Source of the DNA: M3007 sp964550795
GTDB lineage: Bacteria; Bacteroidota; Bacteroidia; Chitinophagales; Saprospiraceae
Direction of reading: 5' to 3'
Length of the DNA stretch: 64,000 nt
Assembly (NCBI GenBank): GCA_964550795.1
Contig: CAZKBH010000002.1
Location: forward strand, 1-64,000
Below are positions 16,557-23,625 of the stretch, piece by piece (the stretch's first letter is position 1; the number at the start of each line of letters is the position of its first letter). The position numbers and the translations under genes are program-made. A model generated the notes under the pieces. It was not told the DNA's origin. It did not search any database and saw nothing but the letters and a program-made list of their open reading frames with translations.

Positions 16557-17716
16557 GGCGTAATGGGTTTAGTGGCCATGCTTGTCAAATCCTGAAAATA
16601 GGTAGCGGCAAGATCGTCCCAACTCAAAGCGCGACTGTAGCGCAGCCCCTCAAGGGTGCATTTTTGGTGCAGGTCGGAATCCTGGAGGAGCCGGGTAATT
16701 TTATCCAAGTAGTCGTCAGCCTGATTGGGTTGGCAAAGAAAACCGTTTATGCCTTGTTGGATAAAATTTCTGGAACCGCCGCCATCGGCAATCACGCAGG
16801 GCAGCCCCGAGGCCATCGCTTCGATGACCACATTGCCATAAGACTCAGATATGGAAGGGAATAGAAAGACATCGCTGGAGGCATACAAGACAGAAAGTTG
16901 GGCGTGATCCACTTTTCCAGTAAAAATAGCCTTGGGCATTCGGCGCTGACAAGCTTCCAACGCAACGCCATCGCCGACGATCAGGAAATTGTACGGAAGG
17001 TTTTGATCCTGACTGAGTTGATAAATGTTGCAAAGGGTTTCCAGGTTTTTTTCCCATACCAGGCGACTGGCAAAAAGAATGACCGGGTGCTCGTTTCCAG
17101 TCAATGCCTGCATGGCTGCCTTATTCTTTTTTTCGGGCGAAAACAGCTGGGTATCCATGCCTCGTTGCCAAAGTTGGAGGCGGTGCGGCGCTACATTCCA
17201 GGACAAAAGCGCCGAGCGCATTTCTTCTGAAGGCACATACACCCGATCGCAGCGGTCGTAAAACTTGTGCTGGCTTTTGGCAATTATGCCCCGTATCCAT
17301 TCCGCCAAACGCGGGCTGGATTTCAGGTAATAATCAACGTAGGAAATAAAGTGTGTGTGGTAAATGCTGAGCACCGGAATCTGGTGTTGAAGCGCATATT
17401 TCAGCGCAAATTCCCCCAACAAAGAAGGGGTAGCGATGTGGATGACATCGGGTTGGAAGTCCTGCAATCGTTTCCGCATTCGCCCGCCAGAAAACCAGGG
17501 AATGGCCATTTTGTAGGTCTTATTGATCGGAATCGTCGCCGCCGGAATCCGCATGCACTCAAACCCGGCAATACGTTCCGGCCCAACCCCGCAGATAAAC
17601 AAAAACTCAAAATGTTCCTTCGGAATCCGGTGGATCAATTGGAACATGGTGCGGGAGGCCCCGTCAAAATCTTCGATGAGGATTTCTGCAAAAAAGGCAA
17701 TTTTGACTTTTTTCAA
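16553..17716 (-). CDS. Family 4 glycosyltransferase (MgtA/SqdX-like)
   Basis: A GT4 glycosyltransferase of about 387 residues from a TTG start. The domain opens with KVKIAFFAEILIEDFDGASR and has HIATPSLLGEFALK and HTHFISYVDYY in the acceptor half. FASRLVWEKNLETL and PSISESYGNVVIEAMASGLP mark the donor half. This pattern is typical of enzymes that glycosylate diacylglycerol or similar lipids. An upstream ATG at 17824 would add 36 residues, but these are encoded by the ACCGATACCACCGA-type repeat and by low-complexity sequence, so the TTG at 17716 next to the conserved domain is preferred. It is the first gene of the unit. Confidence 0.78.
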   Translation of the reverse strand: MKKVKIAFFAEILIEDFDGASRTMFQLIHRIPKEHFEFLFICGVGPERIAGFECMRIPAATIPINKTYKMAIPWFSGGRMRKRLQDFQPDVIHIATPSLLGEFALKYALQHQIPVLSIYHTHFISYVDYYLKSSPRLAEWIRGIIAKSQHKFYDRCDRVYVPSEEMRSALLSWNVAPHRLQLWQRGMDTQLFSPEKKNKAAMQALTGNEHPVILFASRLVWEKNLETLCNIYQLSQDQNLPYNFLIVGDGVALEACQRRMPKAIFTGKVDHAQLSVLYASSDVFLFPSISESYGNVVIEAMASGLPCVIADGGGSRNFIQQGINGFLCQPNQADDYLDKITRLLQDSDLHQKCTLEGLRYSRALSWDDLAATYFQDLTSMATKPITP

Positions 17717-17774
17717 CGAGTGCAAGGATTGATTCGGGCGCGAAGGTAAGGACAAGGCCGTTGAGGGGGCAAGG

Positions 17775-18490
17775 TTATATAGGAACACCGAGTTTGCCGG
17801 GACCACCGATACCACCGAAGGCACATGTTCTCAGCGGATGTTTCAGTCTTAGCCAACGCCGTGCTAGGGTCTTTTGATCCAGCCGCGGCGTCAATCAGGA
17901 AGGAACACCGAAATTTACCGGTAACACCGATACCGCTGAATACACATGTTCTGTGCAGATGATTCAGTAGTCTTAGCAGAAAAATCTATCCTAAGCCCAA
18001 CGCCGTGCGAGGGTGTTACGACCCCGCAAACGCCGTGCGAGGGTCTTACGACCCCGCAAACGCCGTGCGAGGGTCTTACGACCCCGCACTCCCGGACACC
18101 GAGCGTTACCGCCACCACCGATACTACCGAAGACATATCTTCTAAGCGGATGTTTCTGTCTTTCTAAGCAAAAACCTATCCTAAGCCCAACGCCGTGCGA
18201 GGGTCTTATGACCCCGCACTTCCTGAACCCCGAGCGTTACCGTCGAGCCTAGGTCTTTTAACCTTCGGTATGTACATAAAAACGGTTGATAATCAATCAT
18301 TTGCCGCACATGGGAGTGCGGGGTCGTAAGACCCTCGCACGGCGTTGGGCTTTATTTTTCGTACTATTGCAATGCAGGCAAATATATTTGCACTCATCTG
18401 ACACCACCGAAAGAATATGAAACTTCGGTGGTATCGGCGGTATCAGTAAATTCGGTGTTCCTTTATATCGGCAATTCGGTGTTCTCCAAC
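17775..18490. repeat. Composite repeat region: 30-bp tandem unit plus ACCGA-type unit
   Basis: Two repeat families interleave. A 30-bp unit (AACGCCGTGCGAGGGTCTTA then CGACCCCGCA) occurs three times in tandem at 17999-18088, once more near 18188-18217 and inverted near 18315-18345; it contains the near-palindrome GGGTCTTACGACCC. Around it lie degenerate copies of a unit built on GAACACCGA and ACCGATACCACCGAA (about 17783, 17903, 18095 and, inverted, 18400-18490). The second family recurs between mraY and murD. No gene is supported in 17825-18496. Confidence 0.85.
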
Positions 18491-18496
18491 ACCCAC

Positions 18497-19018
18497 TCAC
18501 TGAATTTTCACGACAAACACCACGTCCAAATCAATTTCCCCACCCGGTTCAGTAGCCGTTTTGTCGCTGGGATTGTGGTGCAAACGAATGCGCACACTAC
18601 CATTGGAAACCTCCTCGGCATCCCAGAGGGTTTTTAGATTGAAAGGTTTTCCATCGGCAGCGGTATCGTTGGGTTTAATGCCCAAATCAGCGCCGGAAAC
18701 TTCGAATGTAAAAACATGGGTATTGCTTTCGGACTCCACCTCATTGGTCAAATCCGCGACAGGCGTTTGAGACGCATCAAACACCCGGATTTCACAACTG
18801 ATGTCTCCTGTCAGTGCAGGCAGCACGAGGTCGTCAATCGTGTCCCAAGTGCCGTCGTTGTTGCTGTCCAGGGCTTGAAATGTTTCTACAAAACCGGGGG
18901 TGTTGAGGCGCAATTCAATTCTGGTAATGTTTTTTTGGGGCGCAGGATCGTCTTTTTTGCAAGCCGAAAAAGTGCAGGTAGCGGCGAGTAAAAGGAGTAA
19001 AATGGAGGTACGTATCAT
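18497..19018 (-). CDS. Lipoprotein with periplasmic-binding-fold-like domain
   Basis: A 173-residue lipoprotein. The ATG at 19018 gives a canonical signal (MIRTSILLLLLAATCTFSAC) ending in a lipobox cysteine followed by KKDD. A further upstream ATG would place 18 polar residues ahead of the signal and is rejected. The mature domain has the repeated pattern seen in the paralogue at 23051-23584: THVFTFEVSGADL, DGKPFNL, a basic H-x-x-P-S-D-K segment and a closing PGGEIDLDVVF. In Bacteroidota this type usually sits beside TonB receptors and is described as a periplasmic-binding-fold-like protein of unknown ligand. Confidence 0.7.
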   Translation of the reverse strand: MIRTSILLLLLAATCTFSACKKDDPAPQKNITRIELRLNTPGFVETFQALDSNNDGTWDTIDDLVLPALTGDISCEIRVFDASQTPVADLTNEVESESNTHVFTFEVSGADLGIKPNDTAADGKPFNLKTLWDAEEVSNGSVRIRLHHNPSDKTATEPGGEIDLDVVFVVKIQ

Positions 19019-19080
19019 GTTCTGTGGCGGTAAAAAGGATGAAAAAAAAGGTTTGGTAAAATCTTGCCTCAAAGGAAGGG

Positions 19081-19122
19081 AAAAACGGAGACCTATAAGG
19101 TTTCAAAAAAACCTTATAGGTC
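19081..19122 (-). terminator. Intrinsic terminator after the BamA/TamA-like gene
   Basis: A perfect 14-bp stem (19090-19103 and 19109-19122, arm GACCTATAAGGTTT) with a five-base loop lies 55 bases past the stop of the outer-membrane gene. On the minus strand it is followed by CTCCGTTTTT, so it has the form of a rho-independent terminator. Confidence 0.7.
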
Positions 19123-19176
19123 GGGAATCCAAACAAAAATGACCATAAAAATGGCGCTACCCTTGTAAGTCTTAAC

Positions 19177-20268
19177 TCAAAACGCCTCCCCAAACGTCAG
19201 GTAAAACCCGCTCGACCGATAACCCCAACCATAATCCGCCCGAATATTGATCTTTTGGGCCTTGTCTAGCATAAGCCGCAGCCCCGCGCCAAAGTGGTGG
19301 CGGGTATTCTGAATTGCGAGTGCTTCAAAATCCTGTCCCACCATCCCCAAGCCTGCAAAAGCCACCGCGCCGAGCCGCCAGAACAAAGGTTGGCGGTATT
19401 CGCCCTGGACTAAAACCAGGTGATTGTCGCGGTATTTTCCCTCAAAATACCCGCGCAAACGTTTGGTTCCCCCGATGACGGGCATCTGGTGAAACGGTAC
19501 GTCGCCGAAGGAAAACACTCCCACTGCGTTGAGCGCAAACACCCCTTTTTTGCCCAGGGACCAATAATGGGCGGCATCGGCCGACAAGCGGCGATAGTTG
19601 AACTGGCTGCCGGTCAGAGCCGATTCGGTGTACAAACTGGCATCTACCAGCCAACCTTCGGTTGGAAAAAAAATGCTGTTTCGGGTGTCGTAGTTGATGC
19701 CGCCGCCGAGACCTGAAATACGCCCGCCATCGGCACCGCGCACGGTTTTTCGGTCCAATTCGCCGCCCGGTTCTTTGCGTGTGAACGTAAAATCATCGTA
19801 AGCGTAGCGAAGTCCGGCGTATAAACCGGGCGACACTTTTCGGCTAAAATTCAGGCGAATTCGCGGAAACGTAGCGTCGTATTTTTCAATATAATCCGGC
19901 GAAAACCCATTTCCGGTGCCAAAATAATTGAACACGTAGCGATAATACCCTACTTCCCCGCTGATCCAGTAGCGTTGATTCTGTGGAAACAACTGAAAGG
20001 GGAAATACAGCAACAGTTGGTTGAGCTGCGTGTACACCACGCCTACGGTTACGCTCGAACGCCGTGCGCCAAGGGTATCCTTAGGGAAATTAAAGGTAGA
20101 AAGTCCGCCTACTCCGCCCCCAAACTTGGTGTCGGGGGTAAAGAATAAGACGGGTAAACCTATGATTTTGAACCGATTAGGATTTTTTACTTTTTCTGTT
20201 TGGGCATAAAGGGCACTTCCCATCAAACACCAGCAACACAGGAACGCAAACAAGTTTTTGGATCGCAT
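19177..20268 (-). CDS. BamA/TamA family outer membrane protein (surface antigen barrel)
   Basis: A 363-residue outer-membrane beta-barrel protein with a signal peptide (MRSKNLFAFLCCW, cleavage after LYAQ). The ATG at 20268 is chosen because the upstream ATG adds a charged, non-signal stretch. It has no POTRA domains and consists mostly of the Omp85-type barrel. The conserved surface-antigen segment IGGTKRLRGYFEGKYRDN contains the RGY-type L6-loop motif. The role is unclear; short Omp85-like proteins may move small proteins or lipids across the outer membrane. It has its own terminator. Confidence 0.8.
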   Translation of the reverse strand: MRSKNLFAFLCCWCLMGSALYAQTEKVKNPNRFKIIGLPVLFFTPDTKFGGGVGGLSTFNFPKDTLGARRSSVTVGVVYTQLNQLLLYFPFQLFPQNQRYWISGEVGYYRYVFNYFGTGNGFSPDYIEKYDATFPRIRLNFSRKVSPGLYAGLRYAYDDFTFTRKEPGGELDRKTVRGADGGRISGLGGGINYDTRNSIFFPTEGWLVDASLYTESALTGSQFNYRRLSADAAHYWSLGKKGVFALNAVGVFSFGDVPFHQMPVIGGTKRLRGYFEGKYRDNHLVLVQGEYRQPLFWRLGAVAFAGLGMVGQDFEALAIQNTRHHFGAGLRLMLDKAQKINIRADYGWGYRSSGFYLTFGEAF

Positions 20269-20408
20269 ACAATCGTTTTGCACGAAAGTATCGGATGCAG
20301 ACGGCACCTTGTTGCTTAAACTTGGCAGAATGTCGGTGCGAAGACGAAGTACAGCGTGATGGAAATGCCTAGGCCAAATAATTCTGCGTTGGGCTTGTCG
20401 CTAATCCC

Positions 20409-20546
20409 CAGCCTTGTCATCTTGTCGAGACCCGTCCGCATCAAGTGCGCATAACCCGAGTACTTGCACTTTTGAGTACTCGAATGTGCAAAAATTCTTC
20501 CAAAGCGCACTTGATACGGACTGGTCTCGACAAGATGACAAGGCTG
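20409..20546. repeat. 42-bp inverted repeat with inner palindrome
   Basis: Arms 20409-20450 (starting CAGCCTTGTCATCTTGTCGA) and 20505-20546 are complementary at 40 of 42 positions and are separated by 54 bases. The loop holds a second palindrome, CGAGTACT to AGTACTCG. The element lies between two genes on the minus strand and downstream of the TonB receptor. It could be a MITE-like element, a structured RNA or a strong transcript end; no T-run was seen. Nothing else is supported in 20269-20580. Confidence 0.8.
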
Positions 20547-20580
20547 AGATAACGGTAAAAGCAGATGCATTAGACCATTT

Positions 20581-22833
20581 TTACAAAGTCCAACGCAGGC
20601 CCAACAGCACCCGCTGCCGCTGAATCGGCGCGTAGTTATAGGTCGGGTCGAACGTGTAGCCGTTGGGGTTGTTCACCTCAACTTGTTTGTCAAATGGATC
20701 AAAAGCGCGCAGGATCACTTGCTCCCGGGGAAAGAATCCAAACAGGTTTTTTACCCCGGCGTACAATTCAAGTCCATGCTTTAATTGCTTGGTAATCTGC
20801 ACATTGTGAATGGAAAACCAGGGCGACTGCTCGGGTCTAAAATCATTGGGTAGGGTAGGGAGGTGCATCGGACTGTTCAGGTTGCCTGTGTAGTCGAAAC
20901 TCAGATCCCACTTGGTCAGCGGATACGTCACGGTCCAGGTGCCGGAAAAGGGAGGTGCAAAAAACTGCGGCAAACGAACCCCGTTTTCTATCTGATAGAC
21001 CTCCATCGCGGTTGCTCCGGCGATGATTTTCAGCCCGTTCAGGAAATTAAAATCCAGGTTCAGCGAAACCCCTGATGACACGGCGTGGCCGTCCAGATTG
21101 TCAAAAATAATCTGATTGGGGTCAGTATCGTAGTCCGGGAGAATTTGATTCGAGAAATACGTGTAAAACACCGAAGCATCCAGTCCGATAAAACCAGCTC
21201 GTTTGGGGAAAAATTTCCGAACAAAATTCAGGTTGCCATTCCAGGAGCGTTCCGGCAGCAGGTTTTCGGCAATGACTACCTCCCGCGCCCCTGTCAGCGC
21301 TGCGTGATCTTCTGTAAAAATATTCGCTACCCGGTAGCCAGAACCAGTGGTAAAGCGCAGGATATGCTGTGGGTTTTTAGCCCATTTCCAGCTCAAACGA
21401 GGCGTCAGAATACTCCCGTGTGCTGAGTTGTAATCGTATCGCAAGCCCAGCAAGAGGCGATTTTTAGCGTTGATTTCGATTTCATCTTGCACAAAAACAC
21501 CCGGCAGCCATACCTGCGAAGCGAGGTTCGCAACGCCATCGGGGCTAGCGGTGGCGGGTGTGTTGTCGTCGTAAAAGGTATAACGCAGGGCCGCGCCGAG
21601 TAGGGCATCGTGTTTTTTACCCAAAGGCAAATCTGTGGTCAATTGTCCAAAAGCCACTTGTTGTTGCGCCACAAAAGGGGTAGTGCCGTAGTAAGAATCC
21701 TGATCATGGAGGTTCCAGGAAGCATCGAGCATCACACGGCGTTTTTCAACGGGCAATTGGTATCTGCCCAGCACCTCAAACCGATTGGTGTAAATGCTCT
21801 CGCCGTAAATACTGTCTGTTCCACGCCAGCGTGGCTCCCATTGCAGCTCGCCGCCCCAGCGGTTTTCGCGCACATAGCGGGCGGCAATGGATGCAATTCG
21901 CTGGTCTTTTTGCTCGAAATTCCACTTGTTGAACACCGAAACACGGTCTTGCAGGGTGATGTCCGTGAAGTTGTCTCCGTTGATATCGAGTCGGTTGCTG
22001 AAGTTGAAGTAATTGATTCCCAGCATGGTACGTGCTTTTCCGACCCTTTGTGTGAGTGCCGCGTCCAGATTAAATTCTCCAATGCTGGTGCCAAAAACAT
22101 CCACAGAACCCCGAGGCGCTGTCAGGGCATTTTTGGTGATGATGTTAATCATGCCGCCCACTGCTTCGGAGCCATAGAGCGTGCTGGCCGGACCTTTTAC
22201 CACTTCAATCCGCTCCACCAGGCCATTGGGAATACCGCTCAAACCATAGACCGTGGAAAGCCCGCTGACAATCGGCATCCCATCTATCGTGACCATGGTG
22301 TAGGGGCCTTCCATGCCGTTGATGTGGATATCGCCCGTGTTGCAGACGTTGCAGTTGAGTTGTGGGCGCACGCCGTTGACAACGCCGAGGGCTTCAAAAA
22401 TGCTCGGCGTGGCGTTTTTTTGAAAGAATTTGGGCGTGTAAATTTCTACCGGAATGGGCGAGGCGTCTTTGGATACTTCCCGCATGGTGGCCGAGACGAC
22501 CACGGTTCCGAGGGCATTTTCGGAGGGTTCGAGCAGGATGATTTGGGTACGGGAGGGGTCGGTCAGTTCGCCATTCCAGGCATTGTACCCGACGGATCGG
22601 ATGGTCACGCTNNNNNNNNNNGCGTTTTGGTCCAGCAGTTTTTTGGGAACCTGGAACATGCCAGCGGTGTCGGTCAGCAATCCACCCGTTTGATTTTCAA
22701 TCACCACGCTTGCTGCCACCACGGGTTCACGGGTAATGGCATCCAATATTTTGATACTGTGAATCCCTTGCATCTGAGCAAAAATCAGACTGCTGCAAGT
22801 TTGGAGAAGGATTACAAGGAGTATTTTTTTCAT
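20581..22833 (-). CDS. TonB-dependent receptor with carboxypeptidase-regulatory domain
   Basis: A ~750-residue outer-membrane receptor. Signal peptide (about 1-19), then a carboxypeptidase-like domain (about 25-105), plug domain and a 22-strand-type barrel ending in LRWTL. The plug shows LNCNVCNTGDIHINGMEGPY and VVKGPASTLYGSEAVGGMIN, a type common in Bacteroidota and often assigned to siderophore or metal transport. A ten-base N run (22612-22621) interrupts the N-terminal domain, but the frame reads through on both sides. A perfect palindromic operator lies upstream, which suggests control by a metal-dependent repressor. The cargo is not known. Confidence 0.85.
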   Translation of the reverse strand: MKKILLVILLQTCSSLIFAQMQGIHSIKILDAITREPVVAASVVIENQTGGLLTDTAGMFQVPKKLLDQNXXXXSVTIRSVGYNAWNGELTDPSRTQIILLEPSENALGTVVVSATMREVSKDASPIPVEIYTPKFFQKNATPSIFEALGVVNGVRPQLNCNVCNTGDIHINGMEGPYTMVTIDGMPIVSGLSTVYGLSGIPNGLVERIEVVKGPASTLYGSEAVGGMINIITKNALTAPRGSVDVFGTSIGEFNLDAALTQRVGKARTMLGINYFNFSNRLDINGDNFTDITLQDRVSVFNKWNFEQKDQRIASIAARYVRENRWGGELQWEPRWRGTDSIYGESIYTNRFEVLGRYQLPVEKRRVMLDASWNLHDQDSYYGTTPFVAQQQVAFGQLTTDLPLGKKHDALLGAALRYTFYDDNTPATASPDGVANLASQVWLPGVFVQDEIEINAKNRLLLGLRYDYNSAHGSILTPRLSWKWAKNPQHILRFTTGSGYRVANIFTEDHAALTGAREVVIAENLLPERSWNGNLNFVRKFFPKRAGFIGLDASVFYTYFSNQILPDYDTDPNQIIFDNLDGHAVSSGVSLNLDFNFLNGLKIIAGATAMEVYQIENGVRLPQFFAPPFSGTWTVTYPLTKWDLSFDYTGNLNSPMHLPTLPNDFRPEQSPWFSIHNVQITKQLKHGLELYAGVKNLFGFFPREQVILRAFDPFDKQVEVNNPNGYTFDPTYNYAPIQRQRVLLGLRWTL
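22612..22621. other. Assembly gap (10 N) inside the TonB receptor gene
   Basis: Ten undetermined bases within the carboxypeptidase-like domain. The reading frame is consistent before and after, so the true missing length is probably 1 modulo 3 if the gene is intact. Confidence 0.95.
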
Positions 22834-22874
22834 AGAAGCGCAGATTTGCAGTTAAGGCAAGGCAAATCTGTGCA

Positions 22875-22882
22875 CAAATGTA
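22875..22882 (-). promoter_or_regulatory. -7 promoter element of the TonB receptor gene
   Basis: The minus strand reads TACATTTG, matching TAnnTTTG, 42 bases upstream of the ATG at 22833. The expected -33 position falls inside the palindrome at 22891-22928, so a protein bound there would block the polymerase. Confidence 0.55.
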
Positions 22883-22890
22883 AGGGTGTA

Positions 22891-22928
22891 TTTAAAATAT
22901 TTTTAGTTTAGGCTAAAAATATTTTAAA
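22891..22928. promoter_or_regulatory. Perfect 16-bp palindromic operator
   Basis: TTTAAAATATTTTTAG (22891-22906) and its exact complement (22913-22928) flank the six bases TTTAGG. The centre, TTTAGGCTAAA, resembles the operators of DtxR/MntR-family metal-dependent repressors. The palindrome overlaps the -33 region of the TonB receptor promoter. The symmetry is seen directly; the regulator is inferred. Confidence 0.7.
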
Positions 22929-22994
22929 CCATTGCTAGTTGCTTTGTGAGATTGGACTGATTTTAAAGAATTGGGGTTGACGCCCGGAGCCAAG

Positions 22995-23023
22995 TGAGGC
23001 GGCGACTCCAAGTCACCGCCTCA
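22995..23023. repeat. Intergenic copy of the 29-bp TGAGGCGG palindrome
   Basis: A hairpin formed by TGAGGCGGCGACT and AGTCACCGCCTCA with three loop bases and one mismatch. It matches the palindrome inside murE (40558-40586) at 27 of 29 positions and a decayed copy inside murD (44249-44277). Here it sits just downstream of a lipoprotein gene. Confidence 0.8.
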
Positions 23024-23050
23024 ATAACCCCACTTACTTGAACGCTCGTT

Positions 23051-23584
23051 TTACCGAATCCGCAACGGAAAAGTGATGTCAAAATCTACTTCTCCACCGG
23101 GGCTAAAAGCATTGCTTTTATCGGTCGGTTCATGGAAAAGTTTGATATTCATATTTCCACTGGATGCGTTACCGACAATCCATCGAGACTCCAGACCAAA
23201 GGGTTGACCATCGGTGTCGGTGCTCAGGTTATTCACCGTCAGATCGGCGCCAGGTGCAAAGAAGGTAAACACGTGCTCCGTGCTTTCTTTCTCGATTTCA
23301 GAGGTGATTTCCTTGTTGCCATCAAAGAGGTGAATCCGAGCAGAATAGACCACATTCGCAGGCAATATGATGGAATCAATGGTTGGGGCATTGCCACCGT
23401 CTCCGTCAGCATCTTCCCAAGCGAACTTTTTATCAAAGCCACTGGCAGTGATGTGAAGTTCTACTTTTGTAATATTTTCTTCCGCGGTGTCGTCGTCGTC
23501 TTTTTTACAACCAGTAAAGAAAAGTCCTGAAGCCAGCAAGGCAAAAAGCAGGGTACGCAATGCGATTTTTGTGTTGTGAATCAT
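23051..23584 (-). CDS. Lipoprotein paralogous to the 18497 gene
   Basis: A 177-residue lipoprotein. The signal ends in LFFTGC with the lipobox cysteine followed by KKDDDD. The mature part shares the architecture of the 18497-19018 protein: ITKVELHITASGF, an acidic DADGDGG segment, EHVFTFFAPGADL, DTDGQPFGL, H-E-P-T-D-K and GGEVDFDITF. It lies 41 bases downstream of a TonB receptor gene on the same strand and is probably cotranscribed, suggesting a role in capturing the same ligand at the outer membrane. The Asp-rich and His-containing segments fit a metal, but this is inference. Confidence 0.75.
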   Translation of the reverse strand: MIHNTKIALRTLLFALLASGLFFTGCKKDDDDTAEENITKVELHITASGFDKKFAWEDADGDGGNAPTIDSIILPANVVYSARIHLFDGNKEITSEIEKESTEHVFTFFAPGADLTVNNLSTDTDGQPFGLESRWIVGNASSGNMNIKLFHEPTDKSNAFSPGGEVDFDITFPLRIR

Positions 23585-23625
23585 GATGAAAAAAATTTAG
23601 TAGTTAGAAAAAAAATTGAATGTTT

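Noticed and set aside
17999..18217. Possible CRISPR array
   Set aside because: The 30-bp units are directly adjacent with no unique spacers, so it is a plain tandem repeat.
17915..18252. Open frames in the 30-bp repeat
   Set aside because: They read the tandem unit (for example repeated GVVRPSHGVC) and are not genes.
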